DNA from: Deltaproteobacteria bacterium
GTDB taxonomy: Bacteria > Myxococcota_A > Polyangia > Polyangiales > JADJMO01
Reading direction: 5' to 3'
DNA: 36,543 bases
Assembly: GCA_022843175.1 (NCBI GenBank)
Contig: JALHOE010000079.1
Location: forward strand, 1-36,543
This document shows positions 16,605-24,499 of the stretch, piece by piece. Below the pieces are notes generated by a model. It was not told the DNA's origin. It was given only the letters and a program-made list of their open reading frames with translations, and did no database searches. Each line of letters begins with the position of its first letter. The first letter of the stretch is position 1. The position numbers were made by a program, and so were the translations under genes.

Positions 16605-17342
16605 ATGAAGCTGTTCGCTGTCCTCGGTTCCCTCGCGTTGCTCGCCAGCGGATGCGCCGCGACCGTGAGCACGGAGCCCGATCTCGGGAGCGAGCCCGAG
16701 GACAAGGGCAAGGCGGTCCCGATCGACACGGGCAAGACGCTGCGAGCGATACCCGTCGCGCCCCGCGGGCTCCTCCGTCTCCCGCCGCTCGTGATCGACA
16801 AGCCGGGCGCCGGCGACCTGACGCCGGGCGTCTCGCTCGAACCGGGGGGCGGCACCGGAGATCCCGGCGGCACCGGAGATCCCGGCGGCACCGGAGATCC
16901 CGGCGGCACCGGAGATCCCGGCGGCGCCGCAGATCCCGGCGGCACCGCAGATCCCGGCGGCACCGCAGATCCCGGCGGTGCCGGAGATCTCGGTGGCACT
17001 GGCGAGATCGGCGGCACCGGCGAGCTCGGTGGCCCCACGCTCGGCGGCGGGCCCACCGTGCTCGAGGGCAACCCCAACTGCGCGAGCCTCGGCGCGTCGT
17101 TCTCGGAGCTCAAGATCGAGCCGGTGAAGACCGGCACGTACACGAGCGGCGACGGCACGTTCTCGGTCACCATCGCCGTCACGGGCTCGACCTTCGACTA
17201 CACCTGCAGCACGAGCGCCACGGTGCTCGTGAAGGGCGGACCGCACTCGAACCTCTACCCCGCGGCGACCGAGGGCCTCGGCCTCACCACCCCCGAGGGC
17301 GAGGGCCTGAGTCACGTCACGTTCTGCTACGGCGCGAACTAG
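16605..17342 (+). CDS. Lipoprotein with Gly-Gly-Thr-Gly-Asp-Pro tandem repeats and a C-terminal VKGGP domain
   Basis: The 245-residue product has a lipoprotein signal ([11 protein letters not shown]), a charged linker, a tandem hexapeptide region (GGTGDP and variants, residues 82-141), and a C-terminal domain of about 80 residues. That domain ends [12 protein letters not shown]... and [14 protein letters not shown], resembling a secreted bacterial domain with a VKGGxxANxY and GLSHVxFC(Y) signature; its function is unknown to me. Two Cys residues in this domain may pair. A strong AAGGAG precedes the ATG. The gene ends directly at dispersed repeat copy B, and a probable miniature transposable element follows. 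Confidence 0.82.
   Translation: MKLFAVLGSLALLASGCAATVSTEPDLGSEPEDKGKAVPIDTGKTLRAIPVAPRGLLRLPPLVIDKPGAGDLTPGVSLEPGGGTGDPGGTGDPGGTGDPGGTGDPGGAADPGGTADPGGTADPGGAGDLGGTGEIGGTGELGGPTLGGGPTVLEGNPNCASLGASFSELKIEPVKTGTYTSGDGTFSVTIAVTGSTFDYTCSTSATVLVKGGPHSNLYPAATEGLGLTTPEGEGLSHVTFCYGAN
16848..17027 (+). repeat. 18-bp coding minisatellite, 10 units
   Basis: Ten in-frame 18-bp units encode GGTGDP-type hexapeptides. Units 1-4 (16848-16919) are identical at DNA level; units 5-7 become [12 protein letters not shown]; units 8-10 are [12 protein letters not shown] and GGTGEL. The gradient from identical to diverged copies suggests recent expansion at the 5' side. Copy-number change would keep the reading frame. 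Confidence 0.92.
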
Positions 17343-17386
17343 GCGAAAGGGCAGCGCCCGCGTCGATGATCGAAAGCGGAAAGTGC
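17342..17386. repeat. Dispersed intergenic repeat, copy B
   Basis: The first 24 nt are identical to 1204-1227 and the ten nt 17371-17380 are identical to 1231-1240, with a 2-nt length difference between these blocks. It begins at the last base of the stop codon of the repeat lipoprotein gene. If the adjacent mobile element is removed, this repeat alone fills the space between two convergent stop codons. That suggests a role, or a tolerance, at gene 3' ends. Confidence 0.75.
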
Positions 17387-17638
17387 GCTAACCCCAATGC
17401 TGTTCGGTTAACGCCGCGCAGCGACAAACCGGGCGCCAGGGAGAAGAGCCTCACGCCAAGAGCGCCCGGGAGCGAAGTCGCCTGCCGATGCTCGCCGAGA
17501 CGTCGTTGCCGCAGAGTGCAGCGCACCCGTCGATGCGCACCCATGGGCTGCGCCCCATGGGAATCTCGGGCGGCCTTGGCGTGAGGCTCTTCTCCCTGGC
17601 GACCGGTCCTCTTATCCGAACAGCATTGGCGCTAACCC
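17385..17638. mobile_element. MITE-like element (about 234 bp, 17395-17628) with terminal inverted repeats and flanking direct repeats
   Basis: The ends are inverted copies of CAATGCTGTTCGG (17395-17407 and 17616-17628). Immediately outside are direct repeats of GCGCTAACCC (17385-17394 and 17629-17638), consistent with a target-site duplication. An alternative reading is 14-bp ends with an 8-bp duplication. Inside are 27-bp perfectly complementary arms (17434-17460 and 17575-17601). There is also a CCCATGGG-CTGCGC-CCCATGGG hairpin (17539-17560 region). No transposase gene fits in this length. The right duplication contains the stop codon of the ferritin-like gene, so the insertion left that gene intact. 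Confidence 0.72.
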
Positions 17639-18480
17639 AACGTCCGCAGCAGCTCCACGTACGCGGGCTCCGCCTCGGGCAGGCCGATCGCGACGAGGCC
17701 GGGGACGACGTCCTCTTCCATGCCGTCGAAGAACGCGCACGCGTAGCCGGCGTCGCTGAGGGTTCCGAAGTTCGGCCCCTCGTCCACGTGCGGCTCGCTG
17801 CGCGCGCGCTCGGGCGGCCCGGTCACGCGACACAACCCGGCGAAGTGGCGAAAGAGGAACGGTAGACGGCGCGCGAGCTCGCCTCGCTCGACGTCGAACT
17901 GCGGGCCGTCGCGCCGCATCAACAGCGCGCCGAGCTCCCAACCGAGCTCGCCGTGAAAGGTCTCGTCGACGACGATCGCGGCGACGACCTCGCGCGCGAG
18001 CGGCACGTCGGTGGCGCGGAGCGCGCGGCGAAACATGCGCCCGCTGATCGTCTCGCCGATGCAGAACGCCGCCACGATCGTCTGGCGTACGTGCGAGCGC
18101 GGCGAGGCGGCGGCGAGCAGGTGCAGCTCCGCGGGATCGATCTCCGGGCTCGCCGGGCGACCGAGGGCCTCGCACATGCGAAGGCACAGATCGGTGTGCC
18201 GGACCTCGTCGGCGATCATTCGCGCGAACGCGCCCGACCAATCGAGCGGCGCGCCGAGGAGGTGGAGCTGGCCCGCGAGCTCGGTGAAGAGCGCGAGGGA
18301 GTGCATCTCCTGGACGGCGCGCGTGCACCACAACGCGGCCGCCTCGTCGAGCGCAGCGGGCTCGTAGGCGGCGGGCTCGAACGAATCCCAGTGGACCTCG
18401 CCCTGCCTCGGGCGCGCGATCGCGAGGTGCTCTTGGTGCAGCGAGAGATCGCTGCCGCTCGAGCGCGCGAGGCGATACAT
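17632..18480 (-). CDS. Ferritin-like di-iron-fold protein
   Basis: The 282-residue product is mostly helical and has the paired Glu/His pattern of ferritin-like four-helix bundles. An early Glu in AVQEMHSLALFTELAG (about 57-67) is followed by IADEVRHTDLC (about 89-99), then CIGETISGRMF (about 140-150) and VVDETFHGELGWE (about 170-182). These give two ExxH-type halves that could hold two metal ions. Substrate and partner are unknown. The start codon overlaps the stop of the Pro-rich lipoprotein gene upstream (TGATG on the minus strand), so the two are translated together. The stop codon lies inside the right direct repeat of the MITE-like element. Confidence 0.75.
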   Translation of the reverse strand: MYRLARSSGSDLSLHQEHLAIARPRQGEVHWDSFEPAAYEPAALDEAAALWCTRAVQEMHSLALFTELAGQLHLLGAPLDWSGAFARMIADEVRHTDLCLRMCEALGRPASPEIDPAELHLLAAASPRSHVRQTIVAAFCIGETISGRMFRRALRATDVPLAREVVAAIVVDETFHGELGWELGALLMRRDGPQFDVERGELARRLPFLFRHFAGLCRVTGPPERARSEPHVDEGPNFGTLSDAGYACAFFDGMEEDVVPGLVAIGLPEAEPAYVELLRTLG

Positions 18481-18779
18481 CAGTGGGGCGGCGAGTTGGT
18501 GTGCTTCGGCGGCTTCGGCGAGTTGACCTTGGGCGGATTGGGATCGGCCGTCGGCGGCGAGTTCACGGTGGGCGGCTTCGGCTCCTCCGGCGGCGCGGTC
18601 GTGGACGCGCTGGCCACGACCGGCGTGGTGGTGGGCGCCTCACCGGTGCTCGGCGCGGGCGCCGGCGCGTTGACGTGCGGCGCCTCGGGGGGCCCCGCTT
18701 CCTTGTTGCACGCGGCGAGTCCGATGAGGGCCGCCCCCTGGGTGAGCATGCTGAGACGGCGAAGGCGACGAGCGATCAT
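18480..18779 (-). CDS. Small Pro-rich lipoprotein
   Basis: This 99-residue protein has an N-terminal signal with lipobox (ALIGLAAC) followed by a tail in which Pro dominates, with repeated (V)NSPP/PKVNSP motifs and no predicted fold. It probably forms an extended tether in the periplasm. Its stop overlaps the ferritin-like gene start by one base, indicating coupled translation and a shared role. A second in-frame ATG (residue 11, just before the hydrophobic stretch) is an alternative start. Function unknown. Confidence 0.72.
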   Translation of the reverse strand: MIARRLRRLSMLTQGAALIGLAACNKEAGPPEAPHVNAPAPAPSTGEAPTTTPVVASASTTAPPEEPKPPTVNSPPTADPNPPKVNSPKPPKHTNSPPH

Positions 18780-18807
18780 GCGGTTTGAAGCCTAGCATGG
18801 GGCCCGC

Positions 18808-20688
18808 TCACTCCGCGTCGAGCTTGACGACGCACTCCGCAGACGGCGGGCCGCCGTGAGGGAACGCCACGGCGAGCGCGCGCGCCACGCGGGCGGCGCG
18901 CTCCCGCGATCCGACCTCGTTGGGGTGGATCGCGTCCGGGAGGAACCAGGCGTCGCGCACCTCGCTCGCCCAATCGTAGACGCGCATGTTGGGGTAACGC
19001 TTGCAGGAATCGAGGAGCGCTTGATTCCAATTCAGCATATGCGCGTTGCGATAGGCGCCCTTGGCGAGCACGGTCTTGTTCGTCAGCCACAGCACCGGCG
19101 CTCCCCCCGCGCGCTCCATCATCCACCGGATGCGGTTCATCAGCCCGGGGACGTTGCCGAGCGTCGTCGCCGCGTCGGAGGTGCCGAGCGCGAAGACCCA
19201 GCAGCCCTTGAAGCTCTCGGCGGTGCGCGCGGCCACCACCTCGTACGCGCTCGGCTTCTCCTGGTGCTTCTCGACGATCGACCGTCCGCCGGAGATCTCG
19301 GGGATGAACAGCGTCACGCCCACCGATTGATAGCGCGCGTCGAGCCGGTCGGCCGGATCGGGGAGGTACTGCTTGGAGATCAGGCCGAGCGAGGTCGAGT
19401 CGCCGAGGTGAACGAGCTGCGTGCACGACGTCCGCGGGGCGGCCTTCGCCATCGGGACCGCCGCGAGCTCGACGGGGCGCGCCTCGGGCGTCTCGGCCGC
19501 GAGCTCGGCGAGCGGATCGAGATCGCGCGCGGACGCCGGCGTGAGCTTCGGCCACACAATCAGCGCGCCAGTGGCGATCGGCACGAGGAGCGTGACCCCG
19601 GCGAAGCGAAGCGCGCGCTCGGAGAACGCCGCACGGAAGCCATTGCGGCGAATGGGGTCCTCGAGCAGCGCCCACGAGAGCGCGGCGAGCGCGAGGATCG
19701 CCGCGACCTGCACGAGGACGCGCGCCACGGGCCGGCCCTGCAGCGCCGAGGGCGGCATGAACGCGACCACCGGGAGGTGCCACAGGTAGATGCCGTACGT
19801 GCGCTCGCCAAGCCAGCGCAGCGGCGCGACGCCGAGCGCCCTGCCCACCCACGTGGACGGGTGCCCCGCAGCCACGACGAGCACCGCGCTCGCGAGCGCG
19901 ACGACCACCTCGCCGCCTTGATAGAGGAAGGGCGAGAGCTCGTCGGTCCGCGCGACCACGACCACGACCACCGCGAGCGCGACCAAGCCGACCGCCTCGA
20001 GCACCAGCCGTCGCCCGCGGCCGCCCTCGCCGGTGCGCTCGAGCGGGACGATCATCGCGGCGAGCGCGCCGATCAGGATGGGCGCCGCGCGCGTGTCGGT
20101 GCCCTCGTACGCGCGAGTGTTGTTGACGGCGTGGGGCACGTAGCACACGGCCATCCACACCGTGGACATCACGGCGAGGACGCCGGTCACGAGCATGAGC
20201 TGGGTCTTTCGTCGCGCGGAGAGCATGAGCATCCCCGCGACGACGAGCGGCCATACCACGTAGAACTGCTCCTCGATCGCCAAGGACCACAGGTGATCGA
20301 ACGGCGCAGGGCCGCTGAAGCGATGGAAGTAGTTGTCGCCCCTGGCGATGGTGGCCCAGTTCGCCACGTAGAGCGCCGCTGACGCGGCCTGCTTTGCGTG
20401 CAGAGAGAGCTGGCTCGGGCGCGCGATCGAGGTCGCCGCGAGGACGACGACGAGCAGTAGACCGAGCGCCGGGAGCAGGCGTCGCGCGCGACGCACCCAG
20501 AACGTGCGGAGGTCGACGCCGCGGAGCAGGATCGAGGTGATGAGATAGCCGCTCAGCGTGAAGAAGACCGTGACGCTGAGGATGCCACCGCGGATGAGGC
20601 CGAGGTGATACGCGGTGATCGCGGCCACGGCGACGCCGCGGATGCCGTCGAGCCCCGCCGCGTGCCGCTTGGCCGTCCCCCCGTCCAT
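18808..20688 (-). CDS. Membrane acyltransferase (OafA/YrhL, acyltransferase 3 family) with C-terminal SGNH domain
   Basis: The 626-residue product starts with the acyltransferase-3 signature: R17 and H28 form the R-x10-H motif (LDGIRGVAVAAITAYH), followed by FFTLSGYLIT (42-51). About ten membrane helices run to residue 380, including WLGERTYGIYLWH (291-303). The C-terminal 200 residues form a periplasmic SGNH domain: HLGDSTSLG with Ser430, FALGTSDA, and DAIHPNEVG near residue 592. Such proteins move acetyl groups across the membrane and onto cell-surface polysaccharides. The acceptor here is unknown. The ATG at 20688 matches the family N-terminus. It is divergent from the SH3b protein gene with 135 bp between. 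Confidence 0.9.
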   Translation of the reverse strand: MDGGTAKRHAAGLDGIRGVAVAAITAYHLGLIRGGILSVTVFFTLSGYLITSILLRGVDLRTFWVRRARRLLPALGLLLVVVLAATSIARPSQLSLHAKQAASAALYVANWATIARGDNYFHRFSGPAPFDHLWSLAIEEQFYVVWPLVVAGMLMLSARRKTQLMLVTGVLAVMSTVWMAVCYVPHAVNNTRAYEGTDTRAAPILIGALAAMIVPLERTGEGGRGRRLVLEAVGLVALAVVVVVVARTDELSPFLYQGGEVVVALASAVLVVAAGHPSTWVGRALGVAPLRWLGERTYGIYLWHLPVVAFMPPSALQGRPVARVLVQVAAILALAALSWALLEDPIRRNGFRAAFSERALRFAGVTLLVPIATGALIVWPKLTPASARDLDPLAELAAETPEARPVELAAVPMAKAAPRTSCTQLVHLGDSTSLGLISKQYLPDPADRLDARYQSVGVTLFIPEISGGRSIVEKHQEKPSAYEVVAARTAESFKGCWVFALGTSDAATTLGNVPGLMNRIRWMMERAGGAPVLWLTNKTVLAKGAYRNAHMLNWNQALLDSCKRYPNMRVYDWASEVRDAWFLPDAIHPNEVGSRERAARVARALAVAFPHGGPPSAECVVKLDAE

Positions 20689-20823
20689 CGGCGGCCGAGC
20701 CTACGTCACTCCGTGGGCGGGAGGCTTCGAGTTTCTCCAACCCGACTGAAGTGTTCTCGTGCGACGGGACGGACAGACGATGTAAGCGCCGAGGAGAAGG
20801 CCGCGTACATAGCGTCGTTACGC

Positions 20824-21957
20824 ATGGCGCAACACCCCCTCCCATCGTCCACGCTTCGTCGCAGCTCGCTGCTCGCCGCGCTGGTGCTTGCAGTCGTCCA
20901 CGTCGCCTGCGTCGCAGACGGCGCGTTCGACGAGGAAGAGGGCGCCGACGACACCGGCGACGGCTACGGCGCGCAGAGCGTCCTCGGCGAGGTCGCCGTG
21001 GGCTCGTCGCTCCGCGCCACGACGACCGTGAACCTGCGAAAGGGCCCGGGCACCGGCTACGCCATCCTGCGCGTGGTGCCGAACGGCGCGACCGTCACCG
21101 TCGAGTCCGCGACGCCGAGCGGCGGCTTCTACAAGGTGAAGTACAACGGGGAGATCGGCTGGTCGTATGGGCTCTATTTCGATCGGCTCACGCCGCCGCC
21201 CGCCACACCCGGCAGCGGCAAGCTCGATGCGATCAAGTCCATGGCGGTCAACTCCGCCTGCTATCGGTACTCCTGGAAGGATCGCGGTCAGATGCCGCGC
21301 GGCTACATCAAGGGCGTCGCGCTCGTCTTCGCGCGCGCGGTCTGCGAGAAGAGCCGCTCGGATGTCGCGCTGGTCTCCAGGGCGGCCACGACCGACGACG
21401 CACGGGACGCGCTCTCCTGGTATCGCTCGACGTTCAGCGCGCTCGGCATGTCGAACGACGGCGGCGTGGACACGCTACGGCACGTCTACGCGCTGCTCCT
21501 CGGGCTCGGAATGCGAGAGAGCTCCGGCAAGCACTGCACGGGTCGAGACGCCTCGGCGACGAACACGTCCTCGAGCAGCGCCGAGGCCGGCGCCTGGCAG
21601 ACGAGCTGGGACTCGCGCGGGTCGAGCTCCGAGCTGCCGGTCCTGTTCGCGAAGTACCGCAAGAGCGCCGACGGGTGCTTCCTCGAGACGTTCCGCGAGG
21701 GGGTGAGCTGCAACGCCTCCAACTGGGAGAACTGGGGCACCGGCGCCGACGGCATCGACTTCCAGCGAATCTCGAAGGCGTGTCCCGCGTTCGCCGCCGA
21801 GTACGCCGCGGTGATGCTCCGCACGCGCGGCGGAAAGACCGGCCACTACGGCCCGCTCCGCACCCGGGCGGCGGAGGTCCGGCCGGAGTGCGATTCGATG
21901 CTCGAGCAGGTCCAGGACTACGTAGAGGCGAATCCCTCGGTCTGCGACGCGCTGTAG
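20824..21957 (+). CDS. SH3b domain lipoprotein with lysozyme/transglycosylase-like C-terminal domain
   Basis: The 377-residue product has a signal peptide with lipobox (VVHVAC), an acidic linker, a bacterial SH3 domain (about 60-125: TTVNLRKGPGTGYAILRVV ... GEIGWSYGLYF), and a C-terminal domain from about 135. In that domain GLGMRESSGKHCTGRD followed by SAEAGAWQTSW recalls the E-S...S..AG..Q pattern of SLT/lysozyme-like enzymes. The Glu of MRESSG is then the candidate catalytic acid. Three to four Cys pairs are likely. It probably binds and cuts a cell-wall or polysaccharide substrate; the second domain assignment is tentative. Its stop lies one base from the convergent aldehyde dehydrogenase stop. 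Confidence 0.77.
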   Translation: MAQHPLPSSTLRRSSLLAALVLAVVHVACVADGAFDEEEGADDTGDGYGAQSVLGEVAVGSSLRATTTVNLRKGPGTGYAILRVVPNGATVTVESATPSGGFYKVKYNGEIGWSYGLYFDRLTPPPATPGSGKLDAIKSMAVNSACYRYSWKDRGQMPRGYIKGVALVFARAVCEKSRSDVALVSRAATTDDARDALSWYRSTFSALGMSNDGGVDTLRHVYALLLGLGMRESSGKHCTGRDASATNTSSSSAEAGAWQTSWDSRGSSSELPVLFAKYRKSADGCFLETFREGVSCNASNWENWGTGADGIDFQRISKACPAFAAEYAAVMLRTRGGKTGHYGPLRTRAAEVRPECDSMLEQVQDYVEANPSVCDAL

Positions 21958-21958
21958 G

Positions 21959-23509
21959 TCAGTCGACCTTGAAGCTCCGCGGCAACAGGCGGGCGAGCTC
22001 GGTGACACCCGACGCCCGCTCGGGCAGCGAGCCGGTGAGCATCGCGATGATCCCCTTGAGGCCGTCGTACACGCCCTTGCCGTGCGGGTGCCACCACATG
22101 TTCTTCTTCACCATCGGCATGTAGTCGTGCACGACGCACTGCGGTTGGGTCATCTCGTCGAACCCGATCTGCCCGTGCGTGCGTCCGATGCCGGACTCCT
22201 TGAAGCCGCCCCACGGCGTCTCGGGGAGTCCGTGACTCATGAGATGGTCGTTGATCATGACGACGCCCGCGCGGACGCGGCGGCCGAGCGACTCGGCGGC
22301 GCCGCGATCGCGTGACCACACCGACGCGGTGAGACCGAGGTTCGAGTCGTTGGCGAGCGCGACGGCTTCGTCCATGTTGTCGACGGCCATCACGCCCACG
22401 ACCGGGCCGAACGTCTCGTCACGCATGACGTCCATCGTGTGATCGACGTTGATGAGGACCATCGCCGGGTGGAAGTTGCCCGTCGGCGGGCACGACGACT
22501 CGGCGTAGACGACGGCGCCCTTCGCGACCGCGTCGGCGACGTGACGGCGCACGAGGTCGCGCTGCCCCTCGGTCGTCATCGCGCCCATGTCGACGTTGAA
22601 GTCGACGTCCACGCCGACGCGGAGCGCGCGGACCTTCTCGGCGAGCTTGTCGATGAACGTTTGGTAGACGTCGCGGTGCACGTAGATTCGCTCCACGCCG
22701 CCGCACGACTGACCGGCGTTCTGCATGCCGGCCCAGCACGCGCCCGCGGCCGCGCGGTCGAGATCGGCGTCGGGGCAGACGAGCATCGCGTCGTTGCCGC
22801 CGAGCTCGAGGACGAGCGGGGTGAGCGTGTCGGCCGCCTTGCGCATCAGCTGCTTGCCGACCGGCACCGAGCCGGTGAAGAACAGTTTGTCGACGCCCGC
22901 CTCGAGGATCGCATCGCCCGCGAGCCGCCCCGGGAGGTTGAGGTACGTGAACACGCCCTCCGGCAGGTCGGCGGCTTGGACGGCGCGCTCGAGCGCGCGG
23001 CCGACGAGCTGCGTTTGCGTGGCGGCCTTGAGGATGACGGCGTTGCCAGCGAGGAGCCCCATCACGACCTCGGAGAACGGGATCGCGAACGGGTAGTTCC
23101 ACGGCGAGATGATCGCGACGACGCCGTAGGGCACGCGGACGATCTTGCTGATCTTGTTCGCGAGCAGCGGGTTGCCGGGACGCAGCGAGCGATCGGCGAG
23201 GAACGACTCCGCGTTGCTCGCGTAGTAATCGGCCGAGAGCACCGAGGGCAGAACCTCGGTCGCGAGCGCGTCGGTGCGCGTCTTCCCGTTGTCGCGCGAG
23301 ATGATCGACGCGAGCTCGTCGGCGTTCTTCGCGAGGTGATCGCGGATGCGCCGGATCGCCTCCGCGCGCTTGGCCACGGGCACCGCGGCCCAGCGCGTCT
23401 GCGCCTCGCGCGCGCGCTCCACCGCGCTCCGCACCGACGCGAGGTCGTCGAGGGGCGTGGTTCCGATGACTTCTCCGGTCGCGGGGTTGGTGCTCGTCGT
23501 CTCCGCCAT
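21959..23509 (-). CDS. NAD(P)-dependent aldehyde dehydrogenase
   Basis: The 516-residue protein belongs to the aldehyde dehydrogenase superfamily. It shows the oxyanion Asn in SPWNYP (N138), the nucleotide-binding FTGS (211-214), the general base E235 in LELGGND, the nucleophile C269 in GQSCGGVERIYV, and ETFGPV and PWGGFKESGIGR further on. It oxidises an aldehyde to an acid; the motifs fit succinate-semialdehyde- or aromatic-aldehyde-type enzymes but do not fix the substrate. A C-terminal extension of about 45 residues (after CVVHDYMP) exceeds many relatives. A GGGAGG run just upstream supports the ATG at 23509. The next minus-strand gene lies 48 nt upstream. Confidence 0.93.
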   Translation of the reverse strand: MAETTSTNPATGEVIGTTPLDDLASVRSAVERAREAQTRWAAVPVAKRAEAIRRIRDHLAKNADELASIISRDNGKTRTDALATEVLPSVLSADYYASNAESFLADRSLRPGNPLLANKISKIVRVPYGVVAIISPWNYPFAIPFSEVVMGLLAGNAVILKAATQTQLVGRALERAVQAADLPEGVFTYLNLPGRLAGDAILEAGVDKLFFTGSVPVGKQLMRKAADTLTPLVLELGGNDAMLVCPDADLDRAAAGACWAGMQNAGQSCGGVERIYVHRDVYQTFIDKLAEKVRALRVGVDVDFNVDMGAMTTEGQRDLVRRHVADAVAKGAVVYAESSCPPTGNFHPAMVLINVDHTMDVMRDETFGPVVGVMAVDNMDEAVALANDSNLGLTASVWSRDRGAAESLGRRVRAGVVMINDHLMSHGLPETPWGGFKESGIGRTHGQIGFDEMTQPQCVVHDYMPMVKKNMWWHPHGKGVYDGLKGIIAMLTGSLPERASGVTELARLLPRSFKVD

Positions 23510-23557
23510 TTCACCCTCCCACCACGAATGACGCGGTGCGTCTAGTGGCAGGGTGGG

Positions 23558-24421
23558 TCAGAACGTCTCCCGCTTCGCCGACACCGACATCCGGCCCGTG
23601 CCGGACATCGCGATGCCCGCGTCGCCGGAGCCGATCGTGAGCGGCGCCTCGATCTCGTAGGCGATCGTGGCGCCGTCGGAGGCTCGCACCGTGAGCGTGC
23701 CCGTGATCGGGAGCTTCATCGAGAGCGTGCCGGCGCGCACGGCGACGAAGGTCGCCCTCACCGAGAAGACGACCTCGTCGTTCGTGACCTTGTCGACCTT
23801 CACCACGACCTCGCCCTCGGGCTCGAGCTCTTTCACGCCGCCCACGCGATCGCGGAACGCGCGCGCGAGCGACGGCGCCGGATCGCCGACGCGCAGGGGT
23901 GTGTCGGGGAGCCCGGCGAGCACCTCGTCCTCCTTGCCGAAGGCGGCGTAGTCCTTCTCGACGACAACCGCTTCGGAGACCGGCAGCTTCTTGCCGTGCA
24001 CGTCGACGACCTCGACGCCGCTCTTGGTGACCGCCACGACGTACGTCTGGCCGGCCACCGGCGAGGGCTTTTTTACCGGGGGGCCGCTCCCGCCCGAGCT
24101 CGACGTCTCCTCGCGCGAGTCGTAGGTGACCCGCAGCTTCGTGACCACCCGTCCCTCGACCGCCAGCACCTCTTCGGTGCGCACGTCGTCGTGGCTCATG
24201 GTGATCGTCATCGGCGACGACGGTGAGCCGCCGATCAGCATGCTCATCTCCATCGACTGCTTGCGCGTCTCGCGCGCGCGATCGCCGACGCGCGGCGCGC
24301 CGCGGTGAATGACGACGCCGCTCGTCTTCACGAGCTTCTTGCCGTCCGGATCTGCCTTCACCGCGGGCGAATCCCGCTTGCACCCGCACGCGAGTACGGC
24401 GACCAGCAACAGCGCGCGCAT
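23558..24421 (-). CDS. Lipoprotein of unknown function
   Basis: The 287-residue product has a lipoprotein signal (MRALLLVAVLACGC) and a predominantly beta-strand body in which polar strands alternate (for example RVVTKLRVTYDSREE, GEVVVKVDKVTNDEVVFSVRATF, IAYEIEAPLTIG). The layout resembles exported proteins of the type annotated as DUF6263, but I cannot confirm that. A Ser/Gly/Pro/Lys-rich loop lies near 100-115. The ATG at 24421 starts the signal peptide. It is divergent from the Ser/Thr kinase gene (start 24500), with 78 bp between, and precedes the aldehyde dehydrogenase on the same strand. Confidence 0.75.
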   Translation of the reverse strand: MRALLLVAVLACGCKRDSPAVKADPDGKKLVKTSGVVIHRGAPRVGDRARETRKQSMEMSMLIGGSPSSPMTITMSHDDVRTEEVLAVEGRVVTKLRVTYDSREETSSSGGSGPPVKKPSPVAGQTYVVAVTKSGVEVVDVHGKKLPVSEAVVVEKDYAAFGKEDEVLAGLPDTPLRVGDPAPSLARAFRDRVGGVKELEPEGEVVVKVDKVTNDEVVFSVRATFVAVRAGTLSMKLPITGTLTVRASDGATIAYEIEAPLTIGSGDAGIAMSGTGRMSVSAKRETF

Positions 24422-24499
24422 CGGGGGCAATGGTAGCTCCGCCTTGGGTCCTCGACCCAGCGCGCACGCCGGTTGCAGCTCGCAGCCCGGGGTGCACCG

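Noticed and set aside
17434-17601. The 27-bp inverted arms as a lone transcription terminator
   Set aside because: The loop of 114 nt is too long, no T-run follows, and the outer inverted and direct repeats fit a transposable element better.
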